From assembly GCA_946886975.1 (NCBI GenBank), contig CAMPJV010000008.1:1-21773 (forward strand): a stretch of 21,773 bases of DNA, read 5' to 3'. Both the position numbers and the translations under genes were made by a program. This DNA is from an uncultured Taibaiella sp. GTDB lineage: Bacteria > Bacteroidota > Bacteroidia > Chitinophagales > Chitinophagaceae. The stretch's first letter is position 1; every line of letters starts with the position of its first letter. Below the pieces are notes generated by a model. The model saw only the letters and a list, made by a program, of their open reading frames with translations, did no database searches and had not been told where the DNA came from. Shown here piece by piece: positions 1-5,996 of the stretch.

Positions 1-279
1 ATCTCTGGCTACGAGTGTTATTGGCTGCAGTCCATATTTTGGCTCATAAAGTGTTGCCGTGAGGTGCTGGCTTGAAGAGTAGAATGTATGGTTGATGTAC
101 CAGTCGTAGATCGTTGCACCCGTGCTTGTGTTGGTGAGCACCACATCGTTTCCATCGCACACCTTGAACCTGTCTGGCTGAAAGGACGCTACCGGCTGGC
201 AATATCCTTTGACGGTCAACATCAGGAGTATGCAGGTTGCACAGGAACGCAAAGAGAATTGAGCAGAAGTTTGCCGCAT
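1..279 (-). CDS. Secreted PKD-domain protein, N-terminal part (runs off left edge)
   Basis: Reading the minus strand from the ATG at 279 gives 93 open codons to the window edge. Residues 1 to about 31 look like a Sec signal peptide: basic start, hydrophobic core around CILLMLTV, and a likely cleavage near GYCQ-PVASF. From PVASFQPD on, the residues have the look of a PKD/Ig-like fold (VCDGNDVVLTNTS, then YDWYI), the usual opening of Bacteroidetes surface or gliding-motility-associated proteins with a type IX C-terminal signal. The C-terminus is outside the window, so any sorting domain or enzyme domain cannot be seen. No upstream ATG lies in the same frame nearby. The family call rests on motif recognition; the role of the full protein is unknown. 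Confidence 0.75.
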   Translation of the reverse strand, partial: MRQTSAQFSLRSCATCILLMLTVKGYCQPVASFQPDRFKVCDGNDVVLTNTSTGATIYDWYINHTFYSSSQHLTATLYEPKYGLQPITLVARD

Positions 280-605
280 ATTTGGTTTAGACAGCAGGAC
301 ATAGGCAGTGGTTGGGGAGCTGAATGAATATCACCCTTGCGATCACCCCGGTTTCACGAGGGAATAGAAGCTGTATCCAGAATGGAGAAGGAACGGGCTG
401 AGTTTTAGCTCTTCCTTTGTCATTTTAGCCGAAAAGCCTTCACCTAGCTTCCATGCATTATGATGGAGTTGCATGCACAGAACTGTCAATATGCTTTTAA
501 GTATGGCATTCGCAAGGAATAGGTGCCATATTATCGCGGATGTCAATAAGTAGCGCTGTTCCTGGGCAAGTGTTTCGTATTTGCCAGGTTGAAGCTCCTG
601 TGTAG

Positions 606-649
606 CCACTATGAAGCTACTATCAAGCTACTATTAAGCTAGTATAGAG
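606..649. repeat. Four imperfect 11-bp tandem repeats
   Basis: Four head-to-tail units: CCACTATGAAG (606-616), CTACTATCAAG (617-627), CTACTATTAAG (628-638) and CTAGTATAGAG (639-649), consensus CTACTATNAAG. The 11-bp period is close to one helical turn. The array ends about 80 bp before the mbnP start. Function unknown: it could be a slippage array or a multi-copy protein-binding site. Confidence 0.7.
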
Positions 650-671
650 TATCAAAAGGCTAGTGTGAAAG

Positions 672-685
672 CTGACCGCCGTCAT
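672..685. promoter_or_regulatory. Crp/Fnr-type dyad before mbnP
   Basis: CTGAC-CGCC-GTCAT: the core TGAC-N4-GTCA is a perfect inverted repeat with the spacing used by FNR/DNR-family regulators (TTGAT-N4-ATCAA). Its centre (678.5) is about 41 bp upstream of position 720, and a -7-like TATTTTAT lies at 709-716, so the geometry would suit an activator at -41.5. Site identity is inferred from spacing and symmetry only. Confidence 0.5.
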
Positions 686-731
686 ATTTATTGACTTATT
701 AAATCGGTTATTTTATGAAGGCCAAAAGTAT

Positions 732-1466
732 ATGAGTATGAAGATCTGGTTAAGTTGCCTTGCAGTCATGAGTGTATTCATCTTTCAAAGTTGTTCGGAG
801 AATGAGGATAGTGCTGTGCCACTCACTGAGCTAGTTATTGGAATTCAGCACAGTGTCGGGGGGAAGTCACTGGTCTTTGACAGTGTGATGTACGAAAACG
901 AAGCAGGGGAAAAATATGGTATTTCGAAGCTAAAATATTATCTAAGCACCCTTAGATTTTACCAGGGTGGAAGGCAGGTACTATTGGTGGATACTGTCCT
1001 TTACGTGGACGCCAGGAAGACGACCACGCTTAGGGTACCCAATGTACCGGCTGGCACTTATGATTCCATTGTTGTTCATGTGGGGGTACCTCCCGCTTTT
1101 AATCATCATGAGAACCTGCCTGTCACCAGTGAAAATCTTGCCATGCAATGGCCCGATGGTATGGGCGGAGGCTTCCACTTTCTTATGCTGGAGGGGCACT
1201 GGGTGGACGGACCGGATCAGTTCGGGTTCGCTATGCACCTCGGTACGGACCCATATCTCGTTACCTCAGTAATACGAGCGGTGCCAGTGATTAAAGGCGG
1301 CATCGAGCACAAGCTGACAATTGTAATGGACGCTAATGAATGGTTTAAGACACCGACTGCTTACAGTTTCAGTGAGGACGGAGTTTATACGATGGGCGTC
1401 CCCGCACTTATGAGGACCATCGCTGACAACGGCGGCGATGTGTTGTCCATAAAAACACCTGAGTAA
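732..1466 (+). CDS. mbnP: MbnP-like copper-binding lipoprotein
   Basis: A 244-residue protein of the MbnP family, the partner of the di-heme enzyme MbnH. In the studied family members MbnH oxidises a tryptophan of MbnP to kynurenine, and MbnP then binds one copper outside the cytoplasm. Seen here: a lipoprotein signal with lipobox ending at C21 (FQSC), the conserved block around MQWPDGMGGGFHF (residues 138-150), histidines H116, H125, H126, H149, H156, H169 and H193 as possible metal ligands, and tryptophans W140, W157 and W204 as candidates for oxidation. The start could also be the ATG two codons later (738). The gene is one base from the next (TAA-T-ATG), so the pair is surely co-transcribed. 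A Crp/Fnr-type dyad lies about 50 bp upstream. The family call is fairly sure; copper binding here is inferred from the family. Confidence 0.82.
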   Translation: MSMKIWLSCLAVMSVFIFQSCSENEDSAVPLTELVIGIQHSVGGKSLVFDSVMYENEAGEKYGISKLKYYLSTLRFYQGGRQVLLVDTVLYVDARKTTTLRVPNVPAGTYDSIVVHVGVPPAFNHHENLPVTSENLAMQWPDGMGGGFHFLMLEGHWVDGPDQFGFAMHLGTDPYLVTSVIRAVPVIKGGIEHKLTIVMDANEWFKTPTAYSFSEDGVYTMGVPALMRTIADNGGDVLSIKTPE

Positions 1467-1467
1467 T

Positions 1468-2502
1468 ATGAAGAAGATCATTTTAATTCTTCCGGTCATA
1501 GCATTGCTCTTTCTGAAATGTCAGAAGAGTGAAACCCCTGAGGTCCTTCCTCCTGACCCGGTGGATACTACTGTAGTGCTCACGCCCTTTGAAATCATTA
1601 CCCCTACCCATTTCCCTCAAATGATTATTCCAGACGATAATCAGCCCTATATGGAAAGGGTGATGCTTGGAAGAATGCTATACTATGACCCGATATTGTC
1701 CAATGACGGACGTGCATGCGCCTCATGCCACCATCAGTCAAAGGGATTTACCGTGCCTGGTATGGTGAATGGGATGCCCGTTCTGCCTCACGTAAATCTT
1801 GCCTGGAGCAGTAACTTTATGTGGGATGGGTCGAAGCCGGGAAGTCTTGAAGATGTGATGCTGTTTGAAGTGAAAGAGTTTTTCGGGACAGATCTTTCCA
1901 AGGTCAATAAGGATTCAAACTATATTAAACTGTTCAGGAGGCACTTCGGAGTAAGCCAGATCACATATAAGGAGCTTTCCTACGCGCTTGCTCAATTCGT
2001 AAGAACGATGATATCGAGGGATACGAAGTATGACAGGTTCATCAGGGGGGCGGAAGATCTTGACTACGATGAGATGGAAGGAAGAAATATTTTCTTTTCA
2101 GAAAAGGGAGATTGCTTCCATTGCCATGTAAACCCGACAATGACTGACAACTTGTTTCACAACATAGGACTTGATAGTGTTTATGCCAAAGAAATGGACA
2201 AGGGGCAGTACAATGTGACCGGCAGTATCTTCGACCTCGGAAAATTCAAAACACCGAACCTGAGAAATGTAGCCTTACGGGAAAGGCTCATGCACGACGG
2301 GCGCTTCCAGAGCCTGGAAGAAGTGATAGAGTTTTACAACAGTGGAGTACGTAAAGTCAATTCACTTGATCCTATCATGACCAAGCCCGGAAAGGAGAAT
2401 GGTCTGAACCTGAGTCCCCAGGAGAAATATCAGTTGGTGAGATTTCTGCAAACACTAACTGACGAGACCTTCATTACTGACACGACCCTCGGTCCGCTTT
2501 AG
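1468..2502 (+). CDS. mbnH: MbnH/MauG-like di-heme cytochrome c enzyme
   Basis: A 344-residue member of the cytochrome c peroxidase/MauG superfamily. A lipoprotein signal ends at C18 (FLKC), placing it on the periplasmic face of a membrane. Two c-type heme sites are visible, CASCH at 84-88 and CFHCH at 216-220, in the two-domain order typical of the family. The C-terminal RLMHDGRF block (M275, H276) matches the classical peroxidase region in which Met is the axial ligand of the high-potential heme; MauG itself has Tyr at the matching place. Directly behind mbnP, so its likely job is oxidative modification of MbnP (Trp to kynurenine), not bulk peroxide removal. A stand-alone cytochrome c peroxidase role cannot be excluded from sequence alone. 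Confidence 0.85.
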   Translation: MKKIILILPVIALLFLKCQKSETPEVLPPDPVDTTVVLTPFEIITPTHFPQMIIPDDNQPYMERVMLGRMLYYDPILSNDGRACASCHHQSKGFTVPGMVNGMPVLPHVNLAWSSNFMWDGSKPGSLEDVMLFEVKEFFGTDLSKVNKDSNYIKLFRRHFGVSQITYKELSYALAQFVRTMISRDTKYDRFIRGAEDLDYDEMEGRNIFFSEKGDCFHCHVNPTMTDNLFHNIGLDSVYAKEMDKGQYNVTGSIFDLGKFKTPNLRNVALRERLMHDGRFQSLEEVIEFYNSGVRKVNSLDPIMTKPGKENGLNLSPQEKYQLVRFLQTLTDETFITDTTLGPL

Positions 2503-2549
2503 TGTCAACTATTGTGATAGCTTTCGAGAATCAGGTATAGTTAGACACT
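2501..2549. terminator. Inverted repeat between convergent mbnH and crp/fnr genes
   Basis: AGTGTCAACTAT (2501-2512) pairs with ATAGTTAGACACT (2537-2549) with one bulged base and a 24-base loop that contains a smaller CTAT/ATAG dyad. It overlaps the ends of both convergent genes. It is symmetrical and could stop transcription from both sides, but there is no long T run, so a terminator role is only likely. Confidence 0.45.
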
Positions 2550-3238
2550 TCTGCAAGCCGCTTCAGGTCCAGAATGTAGATCTTCCTGCCTTTTGTCTCG
2601 ATGAGCTTCTCATCTTTGAAATCCCGTAACAGCCTGACAACATTTTCGCGAGTAGCGCCAACCATGCCTGCAATATCATCTCTGCTCACGTTAACTGCGA
2701 CTCTTTCTCCATCCGGTGTCTCTGCCTTGAATTTTTCCCTCAGTACAAGCAGACTGATGGCAAGCCGTTCCCTAACGGGCCGGTGTGCGGAAACTGAAAT
2801 GCTATTGGCAAGCACCCCGAATTCATGGCTCAATGTCCTCAGCAGGCTCCTCGATAGCGTTCTTGAATGGTCGAGCACATGAAGAAAATCCTGCTTTGGG
2901 ATGAACACAAGCACGGTTGATTCGAGTGCTGCGGCTGAATCAGGATATGGCTCGTCAGCAAGGACGGCATGATAGCCTATGAGCTCTCCGGTGTTGGCCA
3001 CATAGATAATCTGCTCCTTCCCGTAGTTGTCGATCTTGTATTTTTTGATCTTGCCTTGACGGATCAGATAAATTCCCTGAGGGGCAGCGCCTTCCCTGAA
3101 TACAATCTCGCCTTTAATGCAGGTCTTCTCATAAGAGTTCCTCATGAGTATATGATAGTCCTCGGGCGGCAGTTCTTTTAGAAGAGATTGTGAGTCAAAA
3201 TCCCACCTGTCGATTGGAAAAATCCCCTTAAGACTCAT
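2531..3238 (-). CDS. Crp/Fnr-family transcription regulator
   Basis: A 235-residue regulator when read from the ATG at 3238. Residues about 15-125 form a cyclic-nucleotide-binding-like beta barrel (KGEIVFREGAAPQGIYLIRQG at 42-62), followed by a long dimer helix and a C-terminal winged helix with the HTH at about 185-206 (VSRDDIAGMVGATRENVVRLL). E198 and R202 match the base-contacting Glu and Arg of FNR and CRP. Only one cysteine (C40) is present, so there is no FNR-type 4Fe-4S cluster; an NO- or heme-type sensor such as DNR/NnrR is a better analogy. An ATG at 3301 is in frame, but starting there would place a perfect 20-bp palindrome inside the gene, so I prefer 3238. Position beside mbnPH and nos-linked dyads suggests control of N-oxide genes; the ligand is unknown. 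Confidence 0.85.
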   Translation of the reverse strand: MSLKGIFPIDRWDFDSQSLLKELPPEDYHILMRNSYEKTCIKGEIVFREGAAPQGIYLIRQGKIKKYKIDNYGKEQIIYVANTGELIGYHAVLADEPYPDSAAALESTVLVFIPKQDFLHVLDHSRTLSRSLLRTLSHEFGVLANSISVSAHRPVRERLAISLLVLREKFKAETPDGERVAVNVSRDDIAGMVGATRENVVRLLRDFKDEKLIETKGRKIYILDLKRLAEVSNYT

Positions 3239-3262
3239 AGCGACAAAATTAGGCAGTAAAAA

Positions 3263-3282
3263 TTGACATTTATCAATGTCAA
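3263..3282. promoter_or_regulatory. Perfect 20-bp palindrome, probable Crp/Fnr operator
   Basis: TTGACATTTATCAATGTCAA is an 8-bp perfect inverted repeat around TATC. Its first 14 bases, TTGAC-ATTT-ATCAA, also match the FNR consensus TTGAT-N4-ATCAA at 9 of 10 fixed bases. It lies in the gap between the divergent regulator gene (start 3238) and the methyltransferase, 25 bp from the regulator start, a position that suits autoregulation. Binding is inferred. Confidence 0.65.
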
Positions 3283-3361
3283 AAGTGATTGAATGTACCA
3301 TCTTTTCATACCGATGTATCTAATTTTACCCAACACGCCGGAAAGACGACGGCCCATTCGC

Positions 3362-3958
3362 ATGCATATGGAGATCACATCTCATAAGAGCCGGTACTTC
3401 AGAAATGATGTTGCATTTAATGCATTGTATACGGACAGAATGCAATCTCTTGCAGGCAGGCACTGGACGCCTTTGCATATAGCTAAGCTGGCTACCGGTT
3501 TTCTTGGGAAGCGGGGAAAGGTACTGGATATAGGCAGCGGGGTGGGGAAGTTTTGCCTTGCCGCAGGGTACTATGCTCCGGATATGGAATTTGTGGGAGT
3601 GGAGCAACGAGCTTACCTGGTCCATGAGGCCACAGAAGTCCGCCAGGAACTTGGCATCAGCAACGTATCATTTCTGAATGCCAATTTTACCCAGCTGGAC
3701 TTCCGGCAGTACGACCACTTTTACTTTTTTAACTCCTTCTTTGAGAACCTTGATGAGGACGGACGCATAGATGACAAGATCGAATACTCGGAGGCGCTGT
3801 ATGAGTATTATGTAAGATACCTGAGAAATGAACTGCAGCAAATGCCGCGGGGAACGAAGATCGTGACTTATCATTCGCTCATGGCGGAAGTTCCTGTAGG
3901 CTACGAGCTGGTAGACACACTTGAAAGCGGCGACCTGAGGTTCTGGAGGAAAGCATGA
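3362..3958 (+). CDS. Class I SAM-dependent methyltransferase
   Basis: A Rossmann-type methyltransferase. Motif I is VLDIGSGVGKFCLAAG, followed by the FVGVEQR strand whose acidic end should bind the ribose of SAM, and by a region rich in aromatic residues (YDHFYFFNSFFENL) where a catalytic motif IV would sit. Substrate unknown. The frame is open from an ATG at 3293; ATGs at 3314, 3362 and 3368 are also possible. I chose 3362 because the earlier residues are poor in family character and the 3293 start would leave only 10 bases after the palindrome. It diverges from the regulator gene and may share its operator. Followed closely by a small unknown gene and the SulP gene, probably one transcript. 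Confidence 0.8.
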   Translation: MHMEITSHKSRYFRNDVAFNALYTDRMQSLAGRHWTPLHIAKLATGFLGKRGKVLDIGSGVGKFCLAAGYYAPDMEFVGVEQRAYLVHEATEVRQELGISNVSFLNANFTQLDFRQYDHFYFFNSFFENLDEDGRIDDKIEYSEALYEYYVRYLRNELQQMPRGTKIVTYHSLMAEVPVGYELVDTLESGDLRFWRKA

Positions 3959-3983
3959 CGAGCTGCAGGCTCAGCATTTTATA

Positions 3984-4286
3984 ATGGCAAAGACAAAGCA
4001 AATAGCCAGTTTGGATGATTACCGCCATAAGCTGGTTGAGAAAATTCTGCACGCAAATTCCTTTGAGCAGATCAAAAGGTTCATCCTGACAGCGCTCAGA
4101 AGCCTGCACAAGCATCAGGTTAACGGTCACCTTGTGGCCAGGTTTATAGATAAGGCAATAGATCAGTTTGACGGGCTGAGCCTGCTTGACTTAGACATTC
4201 ATTGCAGGCTAAACGCCAAATACGCCAAATCCCAGTTGGAGATCATCAGAAGACATACTGAAGAAAGTAAATCAGCGCATGTTTAA
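3984..4286 (+). CDS. Small hypothetical protein, 100 residues
   Basis: Not recognised. The protein is soluble, mostly helical in look and fairly basic (DDYRHKLVEKIL, then FEQIKRFILTALRSLHKH), with a moderately conserved-looking LVARFIDKAIDQFD stretch. No signal, no membrane segment and no cysteines outside one at about residue 74. Its 3' end overlaps the SulP start by 8 bases, and it starts 25 bases after the methyltransferase stop, so it is very likely translated in one operon with both. No function can be offered. Confidence 0.6.
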   Translation: MAKTKQIASLDDYRHKLVEKILHANSFEQIKRFILTALRSLHKHQVNGHLVARFIDKAIDQFDGLSLLDLDIHCRLNAKYAKSQLEIIRRHTEESKSAHV

Positions 4287-5937
4287 GCCAAAGCTTTTTG
4301 ACACCCTAAGAACCTATAACAGAGCTGCCTTTCTCAATGATGCCGTCGCGGGCGTCATCGTTGGAATCGTGGCACTTCCCCTCGCTATCGCTTTCGCCAT
4401 TGCCTCAGGGGTTTCACCAGAAAAGGGTTTATTCACAGCAATCATAGCGGGTTTTGTTATTTCAGCCTTCGGGGGAAGCCGGGTTCAGATAGGTGGTCCC
4501 ACGGGGGCTTTCATTGTTGTGGTTTATGGAATCGTGCAGCAGTTTGGTATTGAGGGGCTGCTGATCGCAACGTTTATGGCCGGTATCTTGCTGGTGCTGA
4601 TGGGATTGCTAAAGTTGGGAAGCGTCATCAAATACATTCCTTATCCCCTGATTATAGGCTTTACCTCCGGTATCGCGCTAATTATATTCTCATCACAGAT
4701 AAAAGATTTTTTCGGGTTGCAAATGGGAGCTGTGCCCGCCGATTTTATTGACAAGTGGCGGCTGTATGGAAGTCACATACAGTCTATTAGCTTGCCGGCA
4801 GTGGCCCTGGGGGCCGGTACGTTGCTCATAATCGCATTGTGGCCAAAAGTCAGCCGGCGAATACCGGGATCATTGGTTGCGATAGTTGCGACGACTGCCG
4901 CGGCGATCCTTTTTAAGCTGCCTGTGGAAACAATAGGCAGCAGATTTGGCGCGATACCGTCAGGCTTTCCGGCTTTGCAGTTCCCCTCCCTCGATACCGA
5001 GACAGTACGGCTGCTGTTAAAACCGGCAATCACTATTGCTTTGCTGGGCGGTATCGAATCCTTATTATCGGCAGTTGTGGCCGATGGTATGACAGGGGGT
5101 AATCACAGGTCTAATACAGAGCTGATCGGACAGGGAATCGCCAACATGTGCTCTTCCCTTTTCGGAGGCATACCGGCAACCGGCGCCATCGCAAGAACGG
5201 CCACGAACATTAAGAATGGGGGCAGAACCCCGGTTGCCGGTATTATCCATGCAGCTACCCTGCTATTGATTATGTTGTTTGTCGGGAAGTGGGCAGCATT
5301 GATCCCAATGGCGACCCTGGCGGGCATACTGGTTGTTGTTGCATTACATATGAGCGAGTTCAGGAACGCCATCTCTGTAACTAAGGGATCACGTAGCGAT
5401 GCGACCGTGATGGGTGTCACCTTTCTCCTGACAGTCCTCGTTGATCTGACCGTTGCGATCGAAGCAGGAATGGTACTAGCCGCCTTTCTGTTTTTGCGAA
5501 AGATGATGCAGTCCAGTTCTGTTCAACAGGTCCCCGGCAAGGAAGCAGGCTCAGATGAAACAGAGAGTGAACCTCCTCTTCCGGCCGGAGTGGATGTATT
5601 TGAAATTAATGGACCCTTTTTCTTTGGCGCTGCTTATAAGTTTAAGGATGCGATGAGGATCATCCAAAAACCTGCCCGGGTACTCATTCTAAGAATGAAA
5701 TACGTTCCGATCATAGATGCCACCGGAATCCGTGTTCTGAAGGAGGTAAACGAAGAAATTAGCAAGCAGGGAACAAAGCTGATCCTTGCTGAAGTTACGA
5801 GTCAGCAGGTGATCAGTGAGCTTAGGAAGACACGGCTGATGTTCCGGATTGGGAAAGCGAACATCACGCAGTCCTTTGACAGTGCCTTAAAGCGCGCTGA
5901 AAGCATCACCGCCGGTCCTAGCTCAACTGAACTTTAA
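4279..5937 (+). CDS. SulP-family anion transporter with STAS domain
   Basis: A 552-residue inner-membrane protein of the SulP/SLC26 family, which carries sulfate, bicarbonate or other anions. Seen: the N-terminal opening DAVAGVIVGIVALPLAIAFA (21-40), the GGPTGAFIV block at 72-80, the GGIESLLSAVVADGMTGG helix near 258-275 and ATGAIARTATN at 300-310, with roughly 12 membrane segments to residue 408. A hydrophilic linker rich in Glu follows, then a C-terminal STAS domain at about 438-545 with IDATGI at 479-484. Substrate cannot be set from sequence; no carbonic anhydrase or sulfate assimilation gene is next to it. It overlaps the preceding small gene by 8 bases and converges on the P-type ATPase gene. 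Confidence 0.9.
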   Translation: MFKPKLFDTLRTYNRAAFLNDAVAGVIVGIVALPLAIAFAIASGVSPEKGLFTAIIAGFVISAFGGSRVQIGGPTGAFIVVVYGIVQQFGIEGLLIATFMAGILLVLMGLLKLGSVIKYIPYPLIIGFTSGIALIIFSSQIKDFFGLQMGAVPADFIDKWRLYGSHIQSISLPAVALGAGTLLIIALWPKVSRRIPGSLVAIVATTAAAILFKLPVETIGSRFGAIPSGFPALQFPSLDTETVRLLLKPAITIALLGGIESLLSAVVADGMTGGNHRSNTELIGQGIANMCSSLFGGIPATGAIARTATNIKNGGRTPVAGIIHAATLLLIMLFVGKWAALIPMATLAGILVVVALHMSEFRNAISVTKGSRSDATVMGVTFLLTVLVDLTVAIEAGMVLAAFLFLRKMMQSSSVQQVPGKEAGSDETESEPPLPAGVDVFEINGPFFFGAAYKFKDAMRIIQKPARVLILRMKYVPIIDATGIRVLKEVNEEISKQGTKLILAEVTSQQVISELRKTRLMFRIGKANITQSFDSALKRAESITAGPSSTEL

Positions 5938-5996
5938 TAGATTTAGGCAGACACATGAGCTTACAGCCGGTCGCTGGATTCTTTACAGGTAGGATC

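Larger units (their letters stand above)
280..731. other. Intergenic region with no convincing gene
   Basis: This stretch separates the leftward PKD gene from the rightward mbnP gene. A leftward open frame at 343-609 (88 codons, apparent GTG start) has a hydrophobic middle but no recognisable family, no clear ribosome site, and mixed low-complexity composition, so I do not call it a gene. The right part holds a short tandem repeat (606-649), a Crp/Fnr-type dyad (672-685) and a weak -7-like element at 709-716, which together probably form the mbnP promoter region. Confidence 0.5.

Noticed and set aside
88..327. Rightward 79-codon open frame at the left end
   Set aside because: It lies opposite a minus-strand frame with a signal peptide and PKD-like domain, which is clearly the coding one.
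343..609. Leftward 88-codon open frame
   Set aside because: No recognisable family, apparent GTG start, no ribosome site, hydrophobic but irregular composition; too weak to call a gene.
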